Shown piece by piece: positions 18,446-26,389 of a DNA stretch of 64,000 bases. Both the position numbers and the translations under genes were made by a program. Position 1 is the stretch's first letter, and every line of letters begins with the position of its first letter. Location: contig CAXBDK010000017.1 in the NCBI GenBank assembly GCA_963974715.1, positions 1 through 64,000 on the forward strand, in the 5' to 3' direction. The notes under the pieces were generated by a model. The model made no database searches, was not told where the DNA came from, and saw only the letters and a program-made list of their open reading frames with translations. Origin of the DNA: Sediminicola sp963974715. Lineage in GTDB: Bacteria; Bacteroidota; Bacteroidia; Flavobacteriales; Flavobacteriaceae.

Positions 18446-19276
18446 TCAAGCTTTTAGAAAGGGAACCAAAACCGCATTCAGCTCCTCTGCATGGGTGATG
18501 TTGAGCCCGTGCGGTCCTTGTTCCATCACTTCATATTGGGAACCTGGTATTCCCTTTGCGGCTTGCTCGCCCGACGTTCCAATGGGGACAATGTTGTCCG
18601 CATTGCCGTGCACGATCAGGGTCGGGACGGTCACGTTCTTCAGTTCGGGCCTAAAATCGGTCTCTGCCCAGGAATGGGCCGCTTGAAGGGTGGCCCTTGG
18701 GGAGGCGTGGGAAGCGATCGTAAAATCGTATTTCAATTGTGCTTCATCCATTCGCCCCTCATTTTCCCCAAAGTTGTAAAAGTTTTTGTGGAAGGAGGGC
18801 AGAAATCCGATCCGGTCCTTTTTTAATGCGTCCATAATTTGCTGCAGGTCCTTCTCGGGAACACCGTTGGGATTGTCCTCCTTTTGTTTTACCAAGGGTA
18901 TTATGGAACTGATCAGGGCCACCTTGGCAATGTTTTCCGTTCCATGATCCGTCAGGTATCGGACCACTTCCCCTCCGCCCATTGAAAAGCCCACGAGGAT
19001 ACAGTCGCTCAGCTCCAATTGGATGATCAAGTGGTGAAGGTCGGCCGCCAAGGTGGAGTAGTCATAGGCATCCCAAGGGACGGGCGAATTCCCAAATCCC
19101 CGTCTATCATAAGTGATGCACCTAAAGCCGGCCTCCACAATGGCCGGTACCTGTTTTTCCCACGACCGATGGCTCAAGGGCCACCCGTGGATCAAGATTA
19201 CCGGTTGTCCCTGCCCTTGATCGGTGTAATACGATGCTATCCGTTGGTTTGATAAATCCTCTTTTAAAAATGGCAT
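18446..19276 (-). CDS. Alpha/beta hydrolase (non-haem chloroperoxidase-like)
   Basis: This 276-residue alpha/beta hydrolase has an oxyanion region LIHGWPLSHRSWE near residue 29, a nucleophile elbow GFSMGGGE near 96, an acid residue in LIVHGNADNIVP near 223 and the histidine in GPHGLNITH near 257. This catalytic triad layout, and the WPLSHRSWEKQVP segment, match the cofactor-free bromo-/chloroperoxidase and aryl-esterase group. The natural substrate is unknown. No signal peptide is seen, so it acts in the cytoplasm. It converges with DEAD-box helicase 3 and precedes a small hydrophilic ORF on the same strand. Confidence 0.88.
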   Translation of the reverse strand: MPFLKEDLSNQRIASYYTDQGQGQPVILIHGWPLSHRSWEKQVPAIVEAGFRCITYDRRGFGNSPVPWDAYDYSTLAADLHHLIIQLELSDCILVGFSMGGGEVVRYLTDHGTENIAKVALISSIIPLVKQKEDNPNGVPEKDLQQIMDALKKDRIGFLPSFHKNFYNFGENEGRMDEAQLKYDFTIASHASPRATLQAAHSWAETDFRPELKNVTVPTLIVHGNADNIVPIGTSGEQAAKGIPGSQYEVMEQGPHGLNITHAEELNAVLVPFLKA

Positions 19277-19314
19277 ATGATCTATTTTATATGAAATTAA
19301 TGTCTTAAGCTTTC

Positions 19315-19599
19315 TTAGTTGGAATCGTTTTCCAGATTTTCCTTTCTGGGACCGCCCTGCGCATAGTGCTGGTTTTCCTCGTCCTTCAATTTTCCCTCTT
19401 TCTTTTTGGGGCTGGCTTGATCGCGTCCGGGGATATCCAGGTCCTTCGCTTCAAAATCGATAGGAGCTCTCGACCTCCTTAATTGGTCGTCATCCCCTCC
19501 GTCCCTTCTTAAATGTTCCCTTCTATCGCCCAACATTCTTTTTTCTTCCTCCGTAATATTGGGATCGTAACCGTTTTTTTCCTTTTTGTTCTTTTCCAT
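19315..19599 (-). CDS. Small highly charged protein of unknown function
   Basis: This 94-residue hydrophilic protein is rich in Lys, Glu, Asp and Arg (MEKNKKEKNGYDPNITEEEK at the start, GDRREHLRRDGGDDDQLRR in the middle). It has no hydrophobic core and is probably disordered. I do not recognise a family, although similar short basic-acidic proteins occur widely in flavobacteria, sometimes near stress genes. The ORF stays open to 19713; 19599 is chosen because the charged composition begins there and the upstream residues look random. It lies 38 bp upstream of the alpha/beta hydrolase on the same strand and could share its transcript. Confidence 0.6.
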   Translation of the reverse strand: MEKNKKEKNGYDPNITEEEKRMLGDRREHLRRDGGDDDQLRRSRAPIDFEAKDLDIPGRDQASPKKKEGKLKDEENQHYAQGGPRKENLENDSN

Positions 19600-19934
19600 A
19601 AAGCGTATTTTTTTATGCCCGACGGGGCAGTCTATTTTGGTACATTGAATTGTGTACAAAGTACGTAACACGTCAAAGCCCCATTGCCCCATTTGGTCAA
19701 AAGGCTGTTTCAATCCCTTTTTAGGGCCAAGAACGACCCTAATTCATCAATGCTCGCAGTGTATCAAAAATGAAATATAGATGCTTTTCAACACTTATTT
19801 GTTGTTTTGCTGTTTGTTTTTAAAAATTATCAGATCCTCCTGAAAGGTTTAAAAGGTATTGTGGACGAACGAAGCTGTGATCGGATAGGACCGCTTGTTG
19901 GGTCCGTTCGGGTAAACAATAAAATCAGTCTTAT
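19600..19934. other. Intergenic region, nothing recognised
   Basis: This is a divergent spacer between the small charged protein and the Old Yellow Enzyme gene. It is AT-rich near 19790-19850 and must carry both promoters, but no exact TAnnTTTG box, repeat or RNA gene stands out. Confidence 0.5.
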
Positions 19935-21038
19935 ATGAAAGAACAATCCCTATTACAATCGTACGACCTCAATGGTCTCCCCTTAAAAAACCGGATCGTC
20001 ATGGCGCCCATGACCCGCAGTCGTGCGGATAATGAGGCCAAGGTCCCAACGGAAGAATTGCACGGCACCTATTACGTCCAACGGGCCGGGGCGGGCCTCA
20101 TCATAACCGAAGGATCGCAAGTTTCCGAGGAAGCGGTGGGCTATATCAACACCCCGGGCATCCATACGGAAGAACAAGTGGCCGGCTGGAAGAAGGTCAC
20201 CCAAAAGGTCCACGATGCCGGGGGCAAGATCTTTATACAGTTATGGCATGTAGGCCGTATTTCCCATCCCGATTTCCACAATGGGGCGCTGCCCTTGGCA
20301 CCCTCGGCCCTAAATCCCCATTCCCAGGCATTTACCCCAAAAGGGTTTAAGGACACCGTAAGCCCGAAGGAAATGACCATAGCCGACATACAGCGGACCA
20401 TAGCGGATTTCGCCAAGGCGGCCAAAAATGCCATGGAAGCGGGTTTTGACGGAGTGGAGATCCATTCGTCCAACGGTTATCTCTTTCACCAGTTTTTCAA
20501 CGCCACCTCCAACCATAGGACGGACCGTTATGGTGGCAGTATCGAAAATAGGTCCCGGTTCCTGTTCGAGGTGCTGGACGAAGTGGGAAAAGTGGTGCCC
20601 ATGAATAGGGTAGGGGTCCGTTTAAACCCATCGTTGCACGGAGTGTTCGGAATGGAAATGGATGAAAATACCATTCCTACCTTCGACCATATCGTGGAAC
20701 GGCTGAACGACTATGACCTGTCCTATCTGCACCTGTCGGAACCTTTTACCGATGTATCCGAAATCCCTTATGCCGTGACCCACATTGCGGAACATTACCG
20801 GCCCCTTTACAAGGGTACCCTGATGATCAATAACGAATTTACCCGGGAGACGGGCAATAAGGTCATTGAAAACGGGAATGCGGACCTTGTGGCCTATGGA
20901 AAGCTCTTTATTTCCAATCCGGACCTTCCGGAACGGTTCAGGCAAGGTGCGCCCTTGGCGGAGTGGGACAAGGATACCTTTTATACCCCGGGACCCAAAG
21001 GGTATATCGACTACCCAAGTCTGGAAGGGGCAAAATAA
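19935..21038 (+). CDS. nemA: Old Yellow Enzyme alkene reductase (NemA-like)
   Basis: This 367-residue FMN-dependent ene-reductase uses NAD(P)H to reduce activated C=C bonds such as in N-ethylmaleimide, enones and nitrate esters. Family marks are NRIVMAPMTRSRA near residue 22, GLIITEGSQVS near 56, and the active-site stretch VEIHSSNGYLFHQFFNATSN near 178. In that stretch the family His/His pair is His/Asn (HSSN), followed by the conserved DRYGGSIENRSRF. The C-terminal phosphate-binding part is DLVAYGKLFISNPDLPER. Length matches E. coli NemA (365). It is a single gene; electrophile detoxification is the likely role. Confidence 0.93.
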   Translation: MKEQSLLQSYDLNGLPLKNRIVMAPMTRSRADNEAKVPTEELHGTYYVQRAGAGLIITEGSQVSEEAVGYINTPGIHTEEQVAGWKKVTQKVHDAGGKIFIQLWHVGRISHPDFHNGALPLAPSALNPHSQAFTPKGFKDTVSPKEMTIADIQRTIADFAKAAKNAMEAGFDGVEIHSSNGYLFHQFFNATSNHRTDRYGGSIENRSRFLFEVLDEVGKVVPMNRVGVRLNPSLHGVFGMEMDENTIPTFDHIVERLNDYDLSYLHLSEPFTDVSEIPYAVTHIAEHYRPLYKGTLMINNEFTRETGNKVIENGNADLVAYGKLFISNPDLPERFRQGAPLAEWDKDTFYTPGPKGYIDYPSLEGAK

Positions 21039-21220
21039 ATAGTGAATACGATCCTTTCCGTGCGGGGATGGACAAATTTGGTTTATTTTTGGGAAACCAT
21101 TGATAATAACCCCTTCAACTCCCCCCGTGGAACCCCATAGAGCCGATGGCCTAAATTTCCGTGGAACGTAAGGGGCATATGGAATTTTATTCAGCGACTA
21201 AATTTTAATAATATGAACAT

Positions 21221-22072
21221 ATGAACAGATACATTCAACTACCGGTACTTACGATTGTAATGGCCACCGCCCTTATGGGATGCGGGGATGCCAACAAAAA
21301 GCAAAAGGAGGGCGCAGCTGCGGCCCCAACGGAAGTTTCAGGGCCCGATCTACAGGGGAGGGAGCTTGCCTATAGCACGGACACCACCGAAATGAAGGGA
21401 TATTTGGCCTATGATGGGAACCTAAAGGGCAAGAGGCCCGGAATAATTGTGGTACATGAATGGTGGGGCCATAACGATTATTCCCGAAAAAGGGCCGATA
21501 TGTTGGCCGAATTGGGGTACGTGGCCTTGGCAGTGGATATGTACGGCGACGGAAAGGTGGCCGCACATCCGGATGATGCCGGTAAATTTTCCGGAATGGT
21601 GATGCAGAACATCGATGTGGCCAAGGCCCGTTTTGATGCGGCCTTGGCCGCCCTAAAATCCGACCCGAACGTGGATCCCGATAAAATTTCGGCCATAGGG
21701 TATTGTTTTGGGGGCAGTGTGGTGCTGACCATGGCGGATATGGGAACGGACCTGGATGTGGTAGCTGCGTTCCACAGCGGGGTACAGTTGCCCGTGATGC
21801 CCAGCGACAAGCTTACCGCTACCGTACTGGTATGCAACGGGGCCGCCGATCCCTTTGTTTCCCCTGAGTCGGTAGAGGCCTATAAAAAGGCGATGGACAG
21901 TATAAATGCAGATTATAAATATGTGTCCTATCCAGGGGCACAGCACGCTTTTACGAGCAAGGAGGCCGATTCTTTGGGCAAAAAGTTCAACCTGCCCTTG
22001 GCCTACCAACAGGAAGCCGACGAGAAATCATGGGCAGAGCTGACGTCGCTTTTGACAAGCACCTATCAATAA
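21221..22072 (+). CDS. Dienelactone hydrolase family lipoprotein
   Basis: This 283-residue alpha/beta hydrolase is exported as a lipoprotein: the signal TIVMATALMGCGD has its Cys near residue 21. The dienelactone hydrolase Cys-Asp-His triad is visible as GYCFGGS (Cys near 165), the Asp in CNGAADPFVSPE, and the His in PGAQHAFTS. The glutamate of HEWWGHNDYSRKRA, typical for the family, is also present. Characterised enzymes open dienelactones in chloro-aromatic degradation, but extracytoplasmic members usually have unknown substrates. An ATG eight bases upstream (21213) hits a stop at once, so 21221 is the start. A hairpin terminator follows. Confidence 0.9.
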   Translation: MNRYIQLPVLTIVMATALMGCGDANKKQKEGAAAAPTEVSGPDLQGRELAYSTDTTEMKGYLAYDGNLKGKRPGIIVVHEWWGHNDYSRKRADMLAELGYVALAVDMYGDGKVAAHPDDAGKFSGMVMQNIDVAKARFDAALAALKSDPNVDPDKISAIGYCFGGSVVLTMADMGTDLDVVAAFHSGVQLPVMPSDKLTATVLVCNGAADPFVSPESVEAYKKAMDSINADYKYVSYPGAQHAFTSKEADSLGKKFNLPLAYQQEADEKSWAELTSLLTSTYQ

Positions 22073-22123
22073 GGACCTTGAACCCAGTGCGGGTCGGTCC
22101 ATGCCACTTCTGTGAAGGTATTA

Positions 22124-22165
22124 AAAAGGGACGATAGGGCATAAAAATGTCCTTTCGTCCCTTTT
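22124..22165 (+). terminator. Hairpin terminator candidate
   Basis: AAAAGGGACGA pairs with TCGTCCCTTTT in an 11-bp stem around a 20-nt partly paired loop. The T tract is short, so confidence is moderate. Confidence 0.6.
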
Positions 22166-22291
22166 GCCTTTCTCTTTTGTCATACAGTGGTACCCAAAAT
22201 CCGTATAGAAAAATATGGGATCGCTACCATAATTTCTTCGAATTAACTAACTTCCCAAACCAATTATCAATTTTAAGAAATCCCTTCATGT

Positions 22292-23185
22292 ATGGGCAGA
22301 AGAAAATTTATCCAACAATCCGGTCTTTTATGTTCGGCCGCCTTATTGCCCTTGCCCAGTTTTGCTTGGGAGTCCAAGCCCCGGTTTAAAATGGGACTTC
22401 AGTTGTTCACCGTTCGCGATGCGATGGAAAAGGACCCCGTTTCCACCCTTAGGACGGTGGCGTCCTTGGGGTACCAGGATCTGGAAACCTATGGTTACGA
22501 TGGGGAAAAGGGCCTTTATTACGGAATGGAGTCGGCCCACTTTAAACAATTGTTGGACGACCTGCAGTTGACCGCCTCCAGTGGCCACTATGGTTTTTCG
22601 GACCGATTTGAAAAGTCCACCGAAGAAATGGAGCGGTTTGTGGACCAGTGCATCGAAGGGGCCCATGCCCTAGGAAAAAGTTATATCACCTGGCCGTGGC
22701 TGGCCCCGCACCAACGTAGCCTGGACAGTTTTAAACTGCTGTCCGCCAAACTCAATTCCATAGGGGAGCGGGTAAACAAGGCCGGACTTGGTTTTGCCTA
22801 TCACAACCACGATTTCGAGTTTGTGGAGCACGATGGGGCCATCGGCTATGATATCATCCTGGCGGAGACCGATCCGGCACTCGTCAAATTGCAGATGGAC
22901 CTGTACTGGGTGGTGCGTTCCTCCAAAAAGAGCCCGAAACAATGGGTGGCCGAACAACCGGGACGGTATGTCATGTGGCATATAAAGGATATGGACAAAA
23001 TAACGGAGGACTATACCGAGTTGGGGAACGGCAGTATCGACTACAACGAGGTGTTGCCCGACCCCGTCGCATCCGGGCTGGAATTTTACTATCTGGAACA
23101 AGGGGGCAACTTTGCCCAAAATTCCATGCAGAGCATTACGGACAGTGCCACTTTTTTTAAACGGCGACTGCAGCGGTACCTATAA
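22292..23185 (+). CDS. Tat-exported sugar phosphate isomerase/epimerase-like TIM-barrel protein
   Basis: This 297-residue protein opens with a twin-arginine-like signal (MGRRKFIQQSGLLCSAALLP), typical of secreted Bacteroidetes oxidoreductase- and isomerase-like enzymes. The mature part is a xylose-isomerase-type TIM barrel. Visible are GLQLFTVRDAM, LGYQDLETYGYDG, an FAYHNHDFEF metal-site stretch near residue 172, KLQMDLYWVV and MWHIKDMD near 230, which hold the usual His/Glu/Asp metal ligands. Related proteins act on keto-sugars or inositol derivatives in the periplasm; the substrate cannot be told. A DUF1801 gene follows 19 bp after the stop and is probably co-transcribed. Confidence 0.88.
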   Translation: MGRRKFIQQSGLLCSAALLPLPSFAWESKPRFKMGLQLFTVRDAMEKDPVSTLRTVASLGYQDLETYGYDGEKGLYYGMESAHFKQLLDDLQLTASSGHYGFSDRFEKSTEEMERFVDQCIEGAHALGKSYITWPWLAPHQRSLDSFKLLSAKLNSIGERVNKAGLGFAYHNHDFEFVEHDGAIGYDIILAETDPALVKLQMDLYWVVRSSKKSPKQWVAEQPGRYVMWHIKDMDKITEDYTELGNGSIDYNEVLPDPVASGLEFYYLEQGGNFAQNSMQSITDSATFFKRRLQRYL

Positions 23186-23204
23186 AAAAGAACCATATCG
23201 ATTA

Positions 23205-23561
23205 ATGGAACGTGAAAATAGGTCCGAAGCCTTTTATATGGCCCAAGGGGAACCCAATAGGGGCTGTTTCTTGGCGTTGCGAAAACTCATCTTGGGACAA
23301 GATCTGGAAGTAACGGAAACCATCAAATATGGGATGCCCTGTTTCTGTTATGGGAAAAAGGCCTTTTGTTACCTGTGGACGGACAAAAAAACCGGTTTTC
23401 CCTACCTGCTGATGGTGGAAGGAAAACGTCTGGAGCATCCCGCCCTGGAGATGGGGAATCGATCTCGGATGAAGATATTTCCGGTAGACCCAAAGAAGGA
23501 CCTGCCCTTGGCCACCATACAGGCTATTTTGGCCCAGGCCTTGGATCTGTATAGGAGGTAA
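23205..23561 (+). CDS. DUF1801 domain-containing protein
   Basis: This 118-residue protein fits the small YdhG/YjbR-like DUF1801 fold. Seen are CFLALRKLILGQDLEVTETI, the conserved KYGMPCFCYGKKAFCYLW, YLLMVEGKRLEHPALEMG and a C-terminal helix with KDLPLATIQAIL. Function is unknown for the family; members are often said to be structure-similar to iron chaperone frataxin (YdhG). No catalytic residues are obvious. The start at 23205 is taken because the upstream open frame overlaps the isomerase coding sequence. It closes the operon, after which 1.8 kb of repeat-filled DNA begins. Confidence 0.82.
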   Translation: MERENRSEAFYMAQGEPNRGCFLALRKLILGQDLEVTETIKYGMPCFCYGKKAFCYLWTDKKTGFPYLLMVEGKRLEHPALEMGNRSRMKIFPVDPKKDLPLATIQAILAQALDLYRR

Positions 23562-23574
23562 AATTATTTCTTGG

Positions 23575-23860
23575 GCGTGTCATGTCGCGGCTCCCGCCGC
23601 TAGGTTATGACGTTATGGATTCCAATTTAACATTACCGTTTAACCCTATAACCATTTAACCCTGTAACCATTTAACCGTACAACAAAAAGTTATAATGTT
23701 ATGCCGCAGCAGGGCTGCTCGGTTATAAGGTTATGGAACGATGACCGATAATTGAGCACATAACCGTTTAACCCTATAACCATTGAACCGTACAACAAAA
23801 AGTTATAAGGTTATGTCGCAGCGGAGCTGCTTGGTTATGAAGTTATGAATTTCAATTTAA
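23575..23860. repeat. Octamer-phased GTTA/TAAC repeats with GC hairpins, group 2
   Basis: Three hairpin units appear. One is GCGGC-TCCC-GCCGC near 23586, and two are GCAGC-nnn-GCTGC near 23705 and 23824. Each is flanked by GTTATG words and alternates with arrays AACCnTnT (for example 23632-23680 and 23763-23800). The TAAC tetramers recur every 8 bp. No coding sequence was found. Confidence 0.8.
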
Positions 23861-24150
23861 CCGAGATATCTATCCCGTCCTCCGAAGCTTTAGTGAAGAG
23901 AGCGGTATGGCTGGATCATTCCAAAAGTGTATTCATATCCATTTTTGGTTTGGAAGACAGCTACAATAGCGGGAATCTTCTTCCGTAGTGGAGATGGCAT
24001 GGCCGTTAAGAATTTTTGAAGCCTTGGAAAAAATTTAGGCCATGGCATCGGTCCCGGAAATCCCTTCCGATTTTCGGGACCACATAGTGAAGAAGTGTCC
24101 TTTCTTTTGTTTCGTTTTACTCATTGTTTATTATTTGTTTAAACCGGTAT

Positions 24151-24200
24151 TCGTGAATCTTCGATTTCTTTGGACAAGCAAAGAAATCGAAGATTCACGA
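24151..24200. repeat. Perfect 22-bp inverted repeat with 6-nt loop
   Basis: The arm beginning TCGTGAATCTTCG (24151-24172) is matched exactly by its reverse complement at 24179-24200, and the pairing continues with two mismatches for about six more bases. No T tract follows, so it is not a standard terminator. Confidence 0.85.
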
Positions 24201-24709
24201 AAACCGTTAAAAAACAGTAAAGATTACTTGAGTAAAATGAAAGAACGGAGGTTCGGTATTTTAATAGACACGAAAACTTCATTGGGTGTGGAACGTTTGT
24301 TCTTTATATTGCTATTAATGCACCTTCCCAGTCGGGACATCTGCATCATACATTTGCATATAATTGGACAACATCCTTGGAACGCGAAGGGAACTACAGC
24401 TTCCAGTCCCCCGAAGCACTAGCGAAGGGGGACTATCCCTCACGCACAAATCCTTTCGTGTCGTTTACTTATTTAAATAATTAGCAGATCCGCTAACAAT
24501 TCTTTATCCCGGATTCATTCGAGAAACTAAAAACACTAAAAGAAGGCATTCCGGCCTATTTCCAATTTCGTCACAAATCAAGTACTTTCCACACTGGGAG
24601 CGGGAAGCCGTCCAAAGAGCATTCCGCAATAGCGGAAGCGGCCTGGGCGGTGCGGAAGTGGAAAGTGCGTAGCATTTGTAGAAATTTGAAATCAGCCTAG
24701 CGTTTTTTG

Positions 24710-24741
24710 GTTCCTTTTTTGGGCGACTGCAAAAAAGGAAC
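24710..24741. repeat. 12-bp inverted repeat hairpin
   Basis: GTTCCTTTTTTG (24710-24721) pairs perfectly with CAAAAAAGGAAC (24730-24741) around an 8-nt loop. Its CTTTTTTG/CAAAAAAG apex resembles the apex of the hairpin at 24151-24200 and of the one at 38787-38808. Confidence 0.8.
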
Positions 24742-25034
24742 AAATGAATGGGCACTACATCATTTGGAATTAAATATTCCCAACATTACAACAAATATCC
24801 TTCATGACCATTCCAGAATTTGCTTGATCTTAAAAAAGGGATCTTAGGATTCCATAGAGAAGAAGTGTCCTTTCTTTTGTTTAGCTCAATACTTGTTATT
24901 TTTAAAAATTGGTATTAATGCACCAGCCCAGTCGGGACATCTGCATCATACATTTGCATATAATTGGACAACGTCCTTAGAACGCGAAAGGGAACTACAG
25001 CTTCCCATCCCCCGAAGCTCTAGCGCAGGGGGGG

Positions 25035-25290
25035 AAATCCATAACAACATAACAGGATAACAAGATAACGGTGCAACAAATCTGTTATGAAGTTATGCCG
25101 CAGCAGGGCTGCTCGGTTATAAGGTTATGGAACGATGGCCGATAATTGAGGACATAACCGTTTAACCCTGTAACCATTTAACCCTGTAACCATTTAACCT
25201 ATAATTCCTAACAGCATAACAAAGGTTATGGAGTTATGTCGCGGCTCCCGCCGCTAGGTTAAGAAGTTATGGATTCCAATTTAACCGAGA
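25035..25290. repeat. Octamer-phased GTTA/TAAC repeats with GC hairpins, group 3
   Basis: An ATAACAnn array (from 25040) leads into GTTATG words around GCAGC-AGG-GCTGC (near 25101). An AACC octamer array follows at 25157-25200. Last comes a second hairpin of the GCGGC-TCCC-GCCGC type near 25240. Part of this copy is nearly identical to 23690-23780. Confidence 0.8.
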
Positions 25291-25387
25291 TATTTAAAAG
25301 AAATGGACACATTGAAGGTTATCCATCAATACCTAAATAAAACTTAATTGCCATAAACAATTAAAAATAAATCTCTAAATTTATAAT

Positions 25388-25657
25388 ATGACAAAGGCTC
25401 GCAAAACAAAATATCTGACATATATCGAAGATACCCCCAAGTATCATTATGTGATAAAGAATATCGCCAGAAAATCCGGTGAAAACGCCCTCATTGAATC
25501 CCGATCAAATGATATTGCCGTGACCTTTCTTGAAGGTTCAAATATTGTAAGGGAAAGCCCAAATGGTACCATAGAAGTTATAAAAGAGGTAGGGACTACG
25601 CATAGAAAAGTAAAAGTTGGCTCAAGGACCACCATTTATAAGGGGAAGAAGGATTAG
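25388..25657 (+). CDS. Small protein of unknown function, candidate antitoxin
   Basis: This 89-residue protein opens MTKARKTKYLTYIEDTPKYH and continues as a basic, beta-rich sequence (NALIESRSNDIAVTFLEGS). I do not recognise a family. Its last 41 bases overlap the zeta-toxin-like gene in another frame, a layout typical of translationally coupled toxin-antitoxin pairs, so antitoxin is a reasonable guess. It does not resemble the classical epsilon antitoxin, which is a three-helix protein, and no DNA-binding motif is evident. Repeat-rich DNA flanks the pair on both sides, and base composition is lower in GC than the housekeeping genes. Confidence 0.55.
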   Translation: MTKARKTKYLTYIEDTPKYHYVIKNIARKSGENALIESRSNDIAVTFLEGSNIVRESPNGTIEVIKEVGTTHRKVKVGSRTTIYKGKKD

Positions 25658-26366
25658 GGTTTTTGGCGGACCGAACGGGTCCGGGAAAACCACTATCTTA
25701 AAACAGATCGATGACAGATTTGATTTGGGGCACTACATAAACGCCGATGAAATAGAAGCCGAAATCTTACGTAAAGGAATTTTAGATCTGGCCAATTATG
25801 GAATATCAAAATCGGACGCTCACGGATTGAACAAAATAATTACAGAGCATTCCATTTATAAAAAAGCCATTAATGATGGTTTTGGGTTTGATCTGGAAAT
25901 AGATGGAACCATTGTACACAATCCCAATCAAAAAACACATTCTTACGAAGCCTCGTTACTGTCGGACATAATTCGAAACGTACTACTGAAAAAGGGTAGC
26001 AAGTTTTCGTTTGAAACCGTCATGTCCCACGGTTCCAAGATAGATTTTCTTAAAAACTCGACCGCCAACGGGTATAGAAACTATCTTTATTTTATTTCTA
26101 CCGAATCGCCTTTAATAAATATTGAAAGGGTAAAACAAAGGGTGAAATTGGGAGGTCACCCTGTTGATAAGGTGAAAATTGAAGATCGTTATTACAGATC
26201 TCTTGAGCTGCTTTCGAAAGCCGTTGCCAATACGTACCGTACCTTTATCTTCGATAATTCCAAGAAAGCACCTACTTTGATCTTGGAAATCTATAAAGGG
26301 TCAGAAGTGGAATTTAAACACAATCTGGTTCCGGCGTGGGTGGATAAATATGTACTCCAGCAATAA
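25617..26366 (+). CDS. Zeta-toxin-like P-loop ATPase/kinase
   Basis: This 249-residue protein has a Walker A motif GGPNGSGKT at residues 17-25 followed by a zeta-toxin-type substrate region. The INADEIEAEILRKG segment near residue 44 holds the Asp/Glu pair, FSFETVMSH lies near 138, and an arginine-bearing ERVKQRVKLGGHPVD near 168 corresponds to the kinase LID motif. These are the features of the zeta toxin/AAA family that phosphorylates UDP-N-acetylglucosamine. No in-frame ATG precedes the Walker motif, so the start is taken as TTG at 25617 inside the upstream small gene; coupling to that gene is likely. Toxin activity is inferred, not shown. Confidence 0.72.
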   Translation: MAQGPPFIRGRRIRVFGGPNGSGKTTILKQIDDRFDLGHYINADEIEAEILRKGILDLANYGISKSDAHGLNKIITEHSIYKKAINDGFGFDLEIDGTIVHNPNQKTHSYEASLLSDIIRNVLLKKGSKFSFETVMSHGSKIDFLKNSTANGYRNYLYFISTESPLINIERVKQRVKLGGHPVDKVKIEDRYYRSLELLSKAVANTYRTFIFDNSKKAPTLILEIYKGSEVEFKHNLVPAWVDKYVLQQ

Positions 26367-26389
26367 TTATATAACCCATTTGCCGAAAT

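Larger units (their letters stand above)
24089..25033. repeat. Duplicated composite non-coding element
   Basis: A 24-bp tag (beginning GAAGAAGTGTCC) occurs at 24089-24112 and 24859-24882. A much longer repeat of about 119 bp (beginning TATTAATGCACC) occurs at 24313-24431 and 24913-25033 at roughly 90 percent identity by eye. It ends in a CCCCCGAAGC...GCGAAGGGGG mini-hairpin. In the first copy 200 bp separate tag and repeat and carry a large hairpin; in the second only 30 bp do. A related but weaker CTCCGAAGCTTTAGTGAAGAG motif lies near 23879. ORFs here are short and lack family resemblance. Confidence 0.75.

Noticed and set aside
24042..24422. A 126-codon ORF across the composite element
   Set aside because: It runs through the large inverted repeat and the end of the 119-bp repeat, is not kept in the second copy, and resembles no family.
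24504..24755. An 83-codon minus-strand ORF (ends in the 12-bp hairpin)
   Set aside because: Low-complexity composition and overlap with hairpin repeats; I vaguely recall similar translated repeats in flavobacteria, but nothing supports a protein.
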